Source of the DNA: Acidobacteriota bacterium | Lineage (GTDB): Bacteria > Acidobacteriota > Terriglobia > Bryobacterales > Bryobacteraceae | DNA: 56,534 nt | NCBI GenBank assembly: GCA_026393985.1 | Contig: JAPKZB010000077.1 | Location: forward strand, 17,566-74,099 | Direction of reading: 5' to 3' | Shown: positions 1 through 8,528 of the stretch, one piece after another | Position numbering within the stretch: the stretch's first letter is position 1 | How the letters are laid out: each line of letters starts with the position of its first letter | Notes under the pieces: model-generated | What the model was told of the DNA's origin: nothing | The model's database searches: none | Seen by the model: the letters and a program-made list of their open reading frames with translations, nothing else | Made by a program: the position numbers and the translations under genes

Positions 1-1
1 C

Positions 2-208
2 CGCACCACCGACGGCTGGCTGCTGGCCGACGGCAAGCTGTATTGCACCAATGAGGAGGGCGTGACGACCGTGGTGCAGGCCGGGCCGGCGTTCAAAGTT
101 CTGGGGGTGAGCCGCGTCGAGGGCTATACGCTGGCGAGTCCCGTGGCGGTAGGCGGCGAGCTGTACATCCGGACGGGCGAGGCGCTCTACGCGATCGGAA
201 AGAGGTAG
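2..208 (+). CDS. PQQ-type beta-propeller protein, C-terminal fragment
   Basis: The frame is open from the left edge and ends at TAG 206-208, giving the last 68 residues. It contains blade-like stretches typical of PQQ/BamB-type propellers: a WLLADGKLYCTNEEG strand pair, then SPVAVGGELYIRTGEALYAIG, which is the classical closing blade in which 'G-G-x-L-Y-I-R-T' leads to 'L-Y-A-I'. Function beyond a propeller fold, probably extracytoplasmic, cannot be stated because the N-terminus lies outside the window. The downstream gene starts 64 bases later on the same strand. Confidence 0.65.
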   Translation, partial: RTTDGWLLADGKLYCTNEEGVTTVVQAGPAFKVLGVSRVEGYTLASPVAVGGELYIRTGEALYAIGKR

Positions 209-272
209 CGGGAAACTCCGCGGGAACGTTTTGCGTCTACGATTCGTTAGGGCAAACAGGAGCAATGGCAAT

Positions 273-1220
273 ATGATCTTCCGTGGTTTACTCGCCGCTG
301 GTTTGTTTTGGGTTTCGTCCGCCCTGGGGGCCGATGCCGGCCTTTTGAATCTGGTGATGCCGGAGGCGAAGGTGATCGCCGGCATGGACGTGGCCCGCGC
401 GAAATCATCCCCGTTCGGGCAGTTGTTCATGAAGAACATGAATCTGCGGGACGAGGATCTGGTCAGGTTCCTGGCTTTGACCGGATTTGATCCGGCGCGG
501 GATGTGACCGAGGTCGTCATCGCTTCGGTCGATACCAACACCTCCGCGGGGGCGAACTCGATCCTGCTTGTGCGCGGCAACTTCGACGGCGCCCGGCTGC
601 GGGCGGCGCTCGTGCGGAACGGTCTGTCCGTGCTGCAGGTGGTGACTGGGGTCGAAATGCTGGCCAAGAAGGGCGAAAAGGGCGCGGTAGCCTTTGTCGA
701 TGCCAGCCTTGCCGTGGCGGGCGAGGCCGCGGCGGTCAAGGCGGCGCTTGAGCGCCGGGCGGGGGGCATGGGTCTGCCGGCCGCGACCTACGCCAAGGCT
801 CAGGACATGAGCCGCCAAAACGACGTCTGGATGGTAACCTCGCTGCCCGTGGCACAGTTGGCCGAAAAGATGCCGGAAAATGCTCCGGGGCAGCTTAACG
901 GCATGATGAAGGGCGACATGTTCCGCAGCGTGGAGCAGGCATCGATGGGGGTGAAGTTCGCCGCCACGATGCTCCATCTCACCATGGAGGCCGCTGTGCG
1001 CAGCGACAAGGACGCGACAGCGATGGCCGACGTGGCGCGCTTCCTGGCCGGGATGGTGCAGTTGAACCGGGATAAACCGGAGGTGGCTGGCCTGGCTGCG
1101 GCGTTGGATTCGATGCAGTTGACCACCAAGGCCCGCAATGTACGCCTGACGATGAGTATGCCGCAGGCGGAAATTGAAAAACTGGTGAAAACGGCGCGGA
1201 CTGCTCCGGTAAAGATTTAG
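273..1220 (+). CDS. exported protein of unknown function (315 aa)
   Basis: The ATG at 273 is preferred over an in-frame TTG at 231: AGGAG at 258-262 is correctly spaced, and translation then begins with a clean signal peptide (MIFRGLLAAGLFWVSSALGA). The mature part is alanine- and valine-rich with no recognised catalytic motif. It has alternating hydrophobic strands (TEVVIASVD, NSILLVRGNFDG, KGAVAFVDASLAVAGE) and regularly spaced helices, suggesting a repeated alpha/beta layout in the periplasm. It runs convergently with the minus-strand gene ending at 1230, only 9 bases away. I do not recognise the family. Confidence 0.7.
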   Translation: MIFRGLLAAGLFWVSSALGADAGLLNLVMPEAKVIAGMDVARAKSSPFGQLFMKNMNLRDEDLVRFLALTGFDPARDVTEVVIASVDTNTSAGANSILLVRGNFDGARLRAALVRNGLSVLQVVTGVEMLAKKGEKGAVAFVDASLAVAGEAAAVKAALERRAGGMGLPAATYAKAQDMSRQNDVWMVTSLPVAQLAEKMPENAPGQLNGMMKGDMFRSVEQASMGVKFAATMLHLTMEAAVRSDKDATAMADVARFLAGMVQLNRDKPEVAGLAAALDSMQLTTKARNVRLTMSMPQAEIEKLVKTARTAPVKI

Positions 1221-1229
1221 CGCGCCCGC

Positions 1230-2240
1230 CTAACGCTCCGCCGCGATCTCCTCAAGCAGCCACCGGGCGCGGAGACTGGCGTTGCGTAGCCCCATCTCGT
1301 CAGGCCGGGCCTTCTGCCGGGAGAAGACCTCCGCGGCCCGTGCCGCCGCCTCGGCGCACTCCCGGTGGCGCGCAAAATCGGTGGCCACGCAGGAGCCCCG
1401 CATCACGGCGTCCAGATACTCGGCGTTGGGGCCCTTGGCAAGCAGCCGTTCGGCCAGGTCGCCCCGTTCGGTACGTTCGATGCGAATGGCGGGCCGTTCG
1501 GCGGGCATGCCGGCCAGGTCGTCGAACTCCGCCGCCCACCGCGAACCCTGGTCGGGGAGGAACTGGCGCACAAACTGGAGAATGCGGATGCGCATTGCCT
1601 GGCGCATCCCGCCGGCCAGCCGAACCTCCCCGATCCAGGCCTGCTCATAATCTTCGGGCGTGCCCCGCGCAGTGAGCGCGGCCGTGACGGCCTCAATCGC
1701 CAACGCCGGCGCCACGCCTTCTGCCGCCCGCAGCAGGAGTTCGACGTCTTCGAGCCGCGCCCGTTCGCCCGGAAAGTTGGCTAGCAAAAGGGGAAAAAGC
1801 TCCGGCTTTTCGGCCGCGGCGGACACGTGAAACGCACCGGCGCGGATGGCCTCTTCGGCCAACTCCGGCCGCCTGCGGATGAGAAAACCGAAAGCGCGGC
1901 CGCGGTAATCGGCTTGCCAGGCGGCCGCTTGGCGAACGGGGGCTTCGGCCGCGTACCGCTGGGAGAGCACCGGGTCGACCTCGGCGAGCAGATCGGCAGC
2001 GGCGGCCAGGTAAAAGCCACGGGCCTCTTCCAGACGGGCGGCGCTTGCGGCCAGGAGCCCCTGCTGCACCAGACGCAGACGGGTGGGGCCGTCCGTGACG
2101 AGTTCCGCTGCCGAGAATAGCGTATCGGCCCGCATGAGCGGTGTTTCCAGCACCGCAGCCTGCTCCAAACGAGGGAGCCAATCCGGCGGTGCCGCGTTCG
2201 CGATCGCAACGATCAGGAACGCGGCACCCCGGAGCAACAT
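1230..2240 (-). CDS. exported helical-repeat protein of unknown function (336 aa)
   Basis: The last gene of the minus-strand run lpdA-lipB-E2. Its ATG lies 8 bases after the E2 stop; a GTG directly in front (2243) is an alternative start. The first ~18 residues are a signal peptide (LLRGAAFLIVAIANAAPP). The rest is alanine-, arginine- and glutamate-rich with amphipathic helices in pairs (ADTLFSAAELV, RLVQQGLLAASAARLEEARGFY, DPVLSQRYAAEAP), resembling TPR-like or other alpha-solenoid proteins, but I see no canonical TPR consensus. No enzymatic motif is visible. Position suggests co-transcription with the dehydrogenase genes; a functional link is not shown. Confidence 0.7.
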   Translation of the reverse strand: MLLRGAAFLIVAIANAAPPDWLPRLEQAAVLETPLMRADTLFSAAELVTDGPTRLRLVQQGLLAASAARLEEARGFYLAAAADLLAEVDPVLSQRYAAEAPVRQAAAWQADYRGRAFGFLIRRRPELAEEAIRAGAFHVSAAAEKPELFPLLLANFPGERARLEDVELLLRAAEGVAPALAIEAVTAALTARGTPEDYEQAWIGEVRLAGGMRQAMRIRILQFVRQFLPDQGSRWAAEFDDLAGMPAERPAIRIERTERGDLAERLLAKGPNAEYLDAVMRGSCVATDFARHRECAEAAARAAEVFSRQKARPDEMGLRNASLRARWLLEEIAAER

Positions 2241-2248
2241 CACGAGAC

Positions 2249-3559
2249 CTACAGGACCGAGTCGGACCAGTTTTCGAGCAGCTGCTTCACGCGGCCCGTA
2301 AACTGATCGGCTAGGGCGCCGTCGATCAGGCGATGGTCGAAGGTGTTGGCGAGGTAGCAGATGGAGCGAATGGCAATCGCGTCGTTGATGACGACCGGCT
2401 GCTTCTCCACCGTACCGACGCCCAGAATGGCGACGTTCGGCTGGTTGATCATCGGCGTGGCGAACACGCTGCCGAAGCTGCCGAAGTTGGTTACGCTGAA
2501 GGTGCCACCCTGGATGTCGGCGGGCTTCAGGCTCTTGGACCGGGCGCGGGCGGCAAGGTCAACGATATCCCGCTGCAGGCCGACCACGTTCTTCTCGTCG
2601 GCGTGCTGAATGACGGGTACGATCAACCCGCCATCGAGCGCCACCGCGATGCCGATATTGATCTCGTTGTGGTACACGATGTTCTTGCCGTCGATCGAGG
2701 AGTTGAAGATGGGGAACTCCCGGAGCGCCTTGGCCGTGGCCGCGATCACGAAGGGCAGGAAGGTGAGGCTGTAGCCGTACTGCGCCTTGAAGGCGTCCTT
2801 CTGCCGGTCGCGGAGTTTGGCGACGCTGGTCATGTCCACCTTGTGCACGGTGGTGACGTTGGCCGAGGTCGTCTGGCTCAGGATCATGTGCTCAGCGATC
2901 TTCTGCCGCATCGTTGACATAGGTTCGATGCGGTAGCGAGCCGCTTCGGCGCGGGCGGGTGGCGGCGGGGCGGCGGCAGCGACCGGGGCGGGCGCAGGAG
3001 CGGCCACCGGCGCCGGAGCAGCGGCGACCTTCGAAGCGGCGAGGTAGTTCTCCAGATCCTCTTTGGTGATGCGGCCACCGGCGCCGGTGCCCTTCACCAG
3101 ACCGAGGTCAATGTTGTTTTCGCGGGCGATTTTCCGGACGAGCGGCGACAGAAGACCAAGGTCGGCTTCGGCCGGCTCAGCCGCCGAGGCCGGGGCCGCC
3201 ACCGGGGCCGCCACCGGGACCGCAGGCTGGGGCGGCGGCGCGGCGGCCGCGACCGGGGCAACAACTGGGGCAACCACCGGGGGCGGAGCAGGAGCCGGGG
3301 CCGGTTCGGGCGCCGGGGCGGCGGCACCGCTGCTGATGCGGGCCACGACGGTGTTAATGCTGATCACCGCTCCGGCCTCAAACAGGGTCTCCGCCAGCGT
3401 CCCCGCGGCGGGGGAAGGGATCTCGGTGTCGACCTTATCGGTGGAGATCTCAAACAGCGGTTCGTCGCGCTCGACCTTATCGCCCGGCTTCTTCAGCCAA
3501 CGGGTCAGCGTTCCTTCGACAATGCTCTCGCCCATCTGGGGCATCACTACGTCGATCAT
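2249..3559 (-). CDS. dihydrolipoamide acyltransferase, E2 of a 2-oxoacid dehydrogenase complex
   Basis: Transfers an acyl group from the lipoyl arm to CoA in a pyruvate, 2-oxoglutarate or branched-chain dehydrogenase complex. Residues 1-77 are a lipoyl domain with the modifiable lysine at position 42 (EISTDKVDTEIPSP). An Ala/Pro-rich flexible linker follows, then a peripheral E1/E3-binding domain at about 137-175 (LLSPLVRKIARENNID), a second Ala/Pro linker, and the catalytic domain from about 212. The catalytic signature HRLIDG is at 409-414. One lipoyl domain and ~436 residues fit SucB/OdhB-like proteins, but substrate cannot be assigned because no E1 gene is in the window. It follows lipB after 12 bases, so the lipoyl attachment enzyme, its substrate and E3 are in one operon. 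Confidence 0.95.
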   Translation of the reverse strand: MIDVVMPQMGESIVEGTLTRWLKKPGDKVERDEPLFEISTDKVDTEIPSPAAGTLAETLFEAGAVISINTVVARISSGAAAPAPEPAPAPAPPPVVAPVVAPVAAAAPPPQPAVPVAAPVAAPASAAEPAEADLGLLSPLVRKIARENNIDLGLVKGTGAGGRITKEDLENYLAASKVAAAPAPVAAPAPAPVAAAAPPPPARAEAARYRIEPMSTMRQKIAEHMILSQTTSANVTTVHKVDMTSVAKLRDRQKDAFKAQYGYSLTFLPFVIAATAKALREFPIFNSSIDGKNIVYHNEINIGIAVALDGGLIVPVIQHADEKNVVGLQRDIVDLAARARSKSLKPADIQGGTFSVTNFGSFGSVFATPMINQPNVAILGVGTVEKQPVVINDAIAIRSICYLANTFDHRLIDGALADQFTGRVKQLLENWSDSVL

Positions 3560-3571
3560 TCGGGTGGTCTC

Positions 3572-4222
3572 CTACTGGTATTCGTAAACTTCTGCAAATC
3601 GCCGGCGCACGGCGGACTTCACTTCATCCATCGAAACGGCCACGCCCAACTGGCGCAGCGAAGTTACCGGTTTGGTCAGCCCGCACGGCACTATGTACTG
3701 AAAATATTGAAGGTCGGTCGTCACGTTGAGCGCGAAGCCGTGGGAGGACACCCAGCGGCTCAGATGCACGCCGATGGCGCAGATCTTGGCGCCACCGGTC
3801 CACACGCCCGTGGCCCCGGCCACGCGTTCACCGGTAAGGCCGAAATCGGCCAGCACCCGGATGATCACCTCTTCGAGCGCGCGCACATAGGCATGCACAT
3901 CGCGCTTCCATTCGTTCAACTGGACAATCGGATAACCCACCAGTTGGCCGGGACCGTGATAGGTCACATCGCCACCCCGATTGGTTTCGTAGTATTCAAT
4001 GCCGGTAGCCGCCAGCACTTCGGCAGAGGCCAGCAGATGCGCGGCCTGGCCGTTGCGGCCCATCGTCACCACATGGGGATGCTCGACCAATAGCAACTGA
4101 TCGCCGATCTCACCCCGCTGCCGCTGTCCCACCAACTCCGTCTGCAACGCGTAGGCCGCGCCCCAGCGCATGACGCCGAGGTCGCGGACATCGCAAGTGC
4201 GGGGAGCAGCGGGAGCCAGCAT
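3572..4222 (-). CDS. lipB: octanoyl-[acyl carrier protein]:protein octanoyltransferase
   Basis: Transfers octanoate from acyl carrier protein to lipoyl-domain lysines, the first step of endogenous lipoate assembly in the cytoplasm. The family signature is clear: RGGDVTYHGPGQLVGYP at residues 82-98, the catalytic-dyad lysine in GGAKICAIGV (Lys146) and the cysteine in VPCGLTKPVTSL (Cys180). The length of 216 residues is normal. The ATG lies 3 bases after the lpdA stop, and the E2 gene with its lipoyl domain follows 12 bases on. LipA (lipoyl synthase) is not in this window. Confidence 0.96.
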   Translation of the reverse strand: MLAPAAPRTCDVRDLGVMRWGAAYALQTELVGQRQRGEIGDQLLLVEHPHVVTMGRNGQAAHLLASAEVLAATGIEYYETNRGGDVTYHGPGQLVGYPIVQLNEWKRDVHAYVRALEEVIIRVLADFGLTGERVAGATGVWTGGAKICAIGVHLSRWVSSHGFALNVTTDLQYFQYIVPCGLTKPVTSLRQLGVAVSMDEVKSAVRRRFAEVYEYQ

Positions 4223-4225
4223 GCC

Positions 4226-5620
4226 TTAGAAGTTGATCGCCTGCCCGTAGACGGAGTTGAACGCCTCCCCGAGCGCCTCATACAGCGTGGGGTGCGCGTG
4301 GATGGTGTTGATCATCGTGTCCACGGTCGCCTCGGCTTCCATCGCCGTGACGGCTTCGGCAATCAGTTCGTAGCCGTGGGGGCCGATGATGTGCACACCG
4401 AGAATCTCGCCGTACTTGGCATCGCTCACCACTTTCACAAAGCCCTCGTGATGTCCCAGAATCGTGGCCTTCGAGTTCCCAACGAACGGGAACTTGCCGA
4501 CCTTCACGTCGTAGCCCTGCGCCTTGGCCTGCGCCTCGGTCAAGCCGACCGACCCGATGCCCGGTTCGGTATAAGTAGCGCCCGGAATGCGGTTGCGCTT
4601 GATGGGGGTGTAGTCCCGGCCGGCGATCTTGGCGACCGCAATCAACCCTTCGGCCGTAGCGACATGGGCTAGTTGCGGCGTCCCGGCCACCACGTCGCCG
4701 ATAGCATAGACGCCCGGTTCGGCCGTTTGCTGATCGGGACCTACTTTGATGAAGCCGCGGTCGAGCTCGGCTTTCGTGTTTTCGAGCCCAATCGATTCCG
4801 TGTTCGGCTTCCGGCCCACGGCCACCAGCAACTTCTCGACCTGCAGCGTCTCCACCTTGCCGTTAGCCAGCGTCACCTCGAGCGAAACGCCCTGTTCGGT
4901 ACGCTGAATATTGGCGGCCTTGGCGCCGGTTTCGACGCGAATGCCAATCTTGCGGAAGTACTTCTCCAACTCCCTGGAGACGTCTTCGTCCTCGACCGGC
5001 ACCACCCGCGGCAGCATCTCAAGCACGGTCACTTCCGCGCCGAACCGCTTGAAGATCGAGGCAAACTCAACACCCACGGCGCCCGCGCCGATGATGGCCA
5101 GTGACTTGGGTACCGCGGTCAGATTCAGAATCTCGATGTTGGTCAGGATCCGGTCGGCATCGGGCGTCAGACCCGGGATCATCCGCGCCTCCGAACCGGT
5201 GGCGATCATGATGTTCCTGGTTTCCAGGCGCCGGGTGCCCTCGCTGGTCACCACGTCCACCTGGCCGGCGCCGACGATCTTGCCAAAACCCCAGATCACC
5301 TCCACTTTGTTCTTTTTCATCAACATCTCGACGCCCTTGGCGTGCTTGTTGATGATGGTGGTCTTGCGCTGCAACACCGCCGGGTAGTTCAGGCGCGGGT
5401 TCTCGCAGCTCACCCCCTGCTCTTCGGGGTGCATGAAGTAGTCCCACACTTCGGCACTGTGCAGCAACGCCTTGGTCGGGATGCAGCCGACGTGGAGACA
5501 GGTCCCCCCCAGCTTCGGAGCCTTTTCAATAATCACGGTCTTCAGACCGTACTGTCCAGCCCGGACCGCGGCGGAGTATCCACCCGGCCCACTGCCGATG
5601 ATTACCAGATCATAAGCCAT
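4226..5620 (-). CDS. lpdA: dihydrolipoyl dehydrogenase (E3)
   Basis: An FAD flavoprotein that reoxidises dihydrolipoyl groups on E2 and passes electrons to NAD+. The start is the ATG at 5620, giving 464 residues that begin MAYDLVIIGSGPGG; the frame stays open far upstream, but that part is only the antisense of the neighbouring POTRA gene. The FAD-binding GSGPGG is at 9-14, the redox disulfide is Cys41/Cys46 (GGTCLHVGCIPTK), a second Rossmann motif GAGAVGVEFASIF follows near residue 180, and the catalytic His-Glu pair is in HAHPTLYE (His443, Glu448). It is first in the lpdA-lipB-E2 run and diverges from the POTRA protein gene with 51 bases between the starts. Confidence 0.96.
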   Translation of the reverse strand: MAYDLVIIGSGPGGYSAAVRAGQYGLKTVIIEKAPKLGGTCLHVGCIPTKALLHSAEVWDYFMHPEEQGVSCENPRLNYPAVLQRKTTIINKHAKGVEMLMKKNKVEVIWGFGKIVGAGQVDVVTSEGTRRLETRNIMIATGSEARMIPGLTPDADRILTNIEILNLTAVPKSLAIIGAGAVGVEFASIFKRFGAEVTVLEMLPRVVPVEDEDVSRELEKYFRKIGIRVETGAKAANIQRTEQGVSLEVTLANGKVETLQVEKLLVAVGRKPNTESIGLENTKAELDRGFIKVGPDQQTAEPGVYAIGDVVAGTPQLAHVATAEGLIAVAKIAGRDYTPIKRNRIPGATYTEPGIGSVGLTEAQAKAQGYDVKVGKFPFVGNSKATILGHHEGFVKVVSDAKYGEILGVHIIGPHGYELIAEAVTAMEAEATVDTMINTIHAHPTLYEALGEAFNSVYGQAINF

Positions 5621-5671
5621 TGTTTTCAGTGTAACATCGCCCTTGAGAGAGCCGTCCAAAACGCTGAAGCC

Positions 5672-6937
5672 ATGCGCTGTTTTCTTGCCATTTTCGTTTG
5701 CCTGCTGCCCGGGGCCGCACCCGCCCCGGCGGCCACCTTTGAACTGGAGGCGATCCGCATCACCGGCCTCCGGCGCCTGCCGGAGGCCAATGTCATCGCC
5801 GCCCTCGGGCTCCGCGTCGGCCAGCAGGTGGACAAACCTGACTTCGACGCCGCCCAGCAGCGGCTCATCGACCGTGGCGTGTTCGCCAGCGTCGCCTACT
5901 CCTATAAGCCCGGCCCCAATCTGCGCGGCTTCGCCGTCACCTACGAAGTCGCCGAGATCGAAACCGTCTTCAGTTGGAAGTTCGAGGAGCTGCCGGGCCC
6001 GGAATCCGTCCTCGAAAAACTGCTGCGCCAGGATCCGCTGTTCGCCGACAAGCTGCCGGCGACGGAGAACGTGCTGAGGCGCTACGCCCAGATGCTGTCC
6101 GAGCAGCTGAAAATCCCTGTCATCGGGCGGGTCTACGGGGACCGCCCCGGCGATCCCTACATCGTCTTCCGGCCAAACCACCCGCGGGCCGTGATCGCCC
6201 AGGTCGCCTTTGCCGGAAACAACGCAGTCCCGGTGGCCGACCTGCAGATCAAAATGGCGTCGATCGCCGTTGGCACGCCTTACATTGAAGAGAACTTTCG
6301 CGAGCAGCTGGAAAATCAGGTCAAGCCTCTGTACGAGATCCGCGGTCTGGTGCGCGCGGCGTTTCCCCGGATTGAAGTCACCCGCGCCGCCGACGTGGAC
6401 GGTCTTGCCGTGGTCGTGCACGTGGTCGAAGGCGAACCCTACACGCTGGCGGATGTGAAGGTAGAGGGCGCCCCGCAGGAGTTGGCCGACGCGGGCGAGT
6501 TCAAACGCGATGAGGTGGCCAACTTCGGCCTGATCTTTGAGGGCGTCAGCAAAATGCGACAGGCGCTGCGCGGTAACGGCTACATGAAGGTCGCCACGGA
6601 GGTAAAACGGACCTACGACGATGCCAAGAAGCAGGTCACCGTCTTCGTCCAAGTGAAGCCGGGGCCGCAGTACCGCATGGGTAAGTTCTACTTCACCGGG
6701 CTCGACATCGTCACCGAACCCTACATTCGCAAACTGTGGGGACTGCAGGAGGGTGCACCCTACCGCGACGGCTACCCGAACCGCGTGATCCAGCGCATCC
6801 ACGACGAAGGCCTGCTCGACGGCGTGGGCCAGATGGAACCGAAGCTCGAGATCGACGACCGGAAACTGCTGGTCAACGTCACCATCCAGTTCCGGGGCGA
6901 GCCCAAGGCCGCGCAAAAGAAGCAGCGGCAGCCTTAG
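5672..6937 (+). CDS. exported POTRA-domain protein without a beta-barrel
   Basis: 421 residues starting at ATG 5672 with a signal peptide (MRCFLAIFVCLLPGAAPAPA). The first POTRA-like unit begins at about residue 24 (FELEAIRITGLRRLPEANVI ... DRGVFASVAY) with the usual beta-alpha-alpha-beta-beta rhythm, and further POTRA-like units follow at about 185-265, 270-345 and 345-410 (AQVAFAGNNAVPVADLQIKM; MGKFYFTGLDIV). The protein stops at a basic, Gln-rich tail (KAAQKKQRQP) where BamA/TamA proteins would begin their barrel. It is probably a periplasmic accessory of the outer-membrane protein or lipid export machinery; that role is inferred from the domain alone. A strong terminator follows. Confidence 0.8.
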   Translation: MRCFLAIFVCLLPGAAPAPAATFELEAIRITGLRRLPEANVIAALGLRVGQQVDKPDFDAAQQRLIDRGVFASVAYSYKPGPNLRGFAVTYEVAEIETVFSWKFEELPGPESVLEKLLRQDPLFADKLPATENVLRRYAQMLSEQLKIPVIGRVYGDRPGDPYIVFRPNHPRAVIAQVAFAGNNAVPVADLQIKMASIAVGTPYIEENFREQLENQVKPLYEIRGLVRAAFPRIEVTRAADVDGLAVVVHVVEGEPYTLADVKVEGAPQELADAGEFKRDEVANFGLIFEGVSKMRQALRGNGYMKVATEVKRTYDDAKKQVTVFVQVKPGPQYRMGKFYFTGLDIVTEPYIRKLWGLQEGAPYRDGYPNRVIQRIHDEGLLDGVGQMEPKLEIDDRKLLVNVTIQFRGEPKAAQKKQRQP

Positions 6938-6964
6938 CCCCGGCCCCAAAGAACGCCCTGGCCA

Positions 6965-7008
6965 AACAGAACACCCCGGCCGATGCGGGTCGGCCGGGGT
7001 GTTCTGTT
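6965..7008. terminator. bidirectional intrinsic terminator between the POTRA gene and glnA
   Basis: A perfect 19-bp inverted repeat (left arm 6965-6983, loop 6984-6989, right arm 6990-7008) lies in the 90-base gap between two convergent genes. The outer part of each arm is A- or T-rich (AACAGAAC / GTTCTGTT) and the inner part is G+C, as in two-way factor-independent terminators. A long U-run is lacking, so efficiency is a guess; the symmetry and position are clear. Confidence 0.75.
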
Positions 7009-7027
7009 ACAACTTGGAAACCAGTCT

Positions 7028-8458
7028 TTAGAACTGGTTCCAGAGGTATTGATTATAAACCTCGTGGTGGAACTGCACTTCGGCAGGTTTCACGAACGTG
7101 CCAAGCTGCCGGGCGCAACGGTCCGCCGAGGCCTGCTTGAGATCGGCGTAGCGGTCTTTGACGTCCTTGCCGAGCAACTGGGTAGTCCAGTCGGCCGCGC
7201 GGAAGTTCTCAATGGCCGTGTAGACGTTATCCGGCAGATAACGATCCGCGTTGCGCAGGTTCTTGATCTTGTCGGTGTTGCCGTCCAGACCGGTCTTGAA
7301 GACCGAGTAGAGGACCAGGTACGGATTGGCGTCCGGACCCACCGAGCGAACCTCGACGCGGGAGCTCTTCTCGTTCCCGATCGGGATGCGAACCATCGAG
7401 CCGCGGTCGGTCGCCGAAGCCTTGATCTGATTCGGAGCTTCAAAGTGCGGGTCGAGCCGGCGATACGCGTTCACCGAGGCGTTCAACGCCAGGCAGATAT
7501 CGTTGCCGTGCGTCAGAATGCGGTCGACGAACTGCCAGCCGAACTTCGAGATCTTCTCCTCGCCCTTCGGATCCCACATCAGGTTCTTGCCGTTCTTCAT
7601 CACCGACACGTTGGTGTGCATGCCGTTGCCATTGACGCCCACCACGGGCTTGGGCAGGAAGCTGGCGGTCATCCCCATCTTGTTCGCCACCTGCCGGCAG
7701 ATCAGCTTGTAGATCTGGATCTGGTCGGCGGCGGTGACCACATCGCCGTAGCTGTAGTTGATTTCAAACTGCGAGGGTGCGACTTCCGGGTGGTCCTTTT
7801 CGTTCTGGAAACCCATCGCCCGCTGCACCTCGGCGCTGCTGTCGATGAAGGTCCGGAGCGGGTCACCGGGCAGGGAGTGGTAGTAGCCACCGGTGTTGAC
7901 GTATTCAAACTTGCCCGTCTCGTGGTAGCGACGCTCGGCATCGGTGCCCTGGAACAGGAAGCCTTCAATCTCGTTGGCCGCGTTCAGCGTGTAGCCATTT
8001 GCGTCATATGCACCGTTAGCGAACTGCTTCAGGATGCCACGGATGTCGGCGCCGTAGGGCGACCCATCCTTGTCGATCACTTCGCCAAACACAAGCACTT
8101 TGCCCGAACCGAAGTAATCGGCGGGAGCCCAGTAGAACGCCCCCCAGTCCATGGCCAGGCGCAGGTCACTCTCGCGCTGGGCGGTAAATCCACGAATGGA
8201 CGAACCGTCGAAAGTCATGTTATCCCAACTCTTGACAAGGAACTTCTTGTCGTAGTCGAGCATGTGCAGGCGGCCTTCCAGGTCGCTGAAGAGCACCGTT
8301 ACGGCCTTGATGCGCTTCTCGTCGGTAAGGTACTTCAGACGCTCTTCTTGAATCTGGTGAGCGGGAACGCGATTCTTGCGTTGCTCCTTGGCATGCAGAT
8401 TCAACTCTTCCAGCTCTTCATACGAGAGCGATAAAAAGTTGCGCAGTTCGTTCGACAT
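7028..8458 (-). CDS. glnA: glutamine synthetase, type I
   Basis: Makes glutamine from glutamate, ammonia and ATP in the cytoplasm. The ATG at 8458 has GAGGAG four bases upstream; an adjacent TTG (8461) is too close to that site. It is 476 residues long. Signatures: the N-terminal beta-grasp FDGSSIRGF, the ATP/glutamate-site PKPVVGVNGNGMHTNVS, and HPEVAPSQFEINY with metal ligands. The tail region around NADRYLPDNVYTAIENF lacks the NLYDLPPEE-type adenylylation loop of the enterobacterial enzyme, so GlnE-type control is doubtful (inference). It is monocistronic: 462 bases lie upstream and a strong terminator lies downstream. Confidence 0.94.
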   Translation of the reverse strand: MSNELRNFLSLSYEELEELNLHAKEQRKNRVPAHQIQEERLKYLTDEKRIKAVTVLFSDLEGRLHMLDYDKKFLVKSWDNMTFDGSSIRGFTAQRESDLRLAMDWGAFYWAPADYFGSGKVLVFGEVIDKDGSPYGADIRGILKQFANGAYDANGYTLNAANEIEGFLFQGTDAERRYHETGKFEYVNTGGYYHSLPGDPLRTFIDSSAEVQRAMGFQNEKDHPEVAPSQFEINYSYGDVVTAADQIQIYKLICRQVANKMGMTASFLPKPVVGVNGNGMHTNVSVMKNGKNLMWDPKGEEKISKFGWQFVDRILTHGNDICLALNASVNAYRRLDPHFEAPNQIKASATDRGSMVRIPIGNEKSSRVEVRSVGPDANPYLVLYSVFKTGLDGNTDKIKNLRNADRYLPDNVYTAIENFRAADWTTQLLGKDVKDRYADLKQASADRCARQLGTFVKPAEVQFHHEVYNQYLWNQF

Positions 8459-8522
8459 CAAACTCCTCGGGTAGGACGTACGGAAGGCCGTTTCAACGGC
8501 GTGAGGCCCCCGTCGTCATTTA

Positions 8523-8528
8523 ATTATA
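8523..8528 (-). promoter_or_regulatory. possible -10 element of the glnA promoter
   Basis: Reading the minus strand, a perfect TATAAT occurs 65 bases upstream of the glnA ATG in an A+T-rich patch that stands out from the GC-rich surroundings. No good -35 hexamer lies 16-18 bases upstream, so this is a partial promoter call, or the promoter is activator-dependent. Confidence 0.35.

Noticed and set aside
5621-6949. Upstream extension of lpdA to 907 codons
   Set aside because: The extra part is antisense to the POTRA gene and has no FAD-enzyme motif. MAYDLVIIGSGPGG is the normal start.
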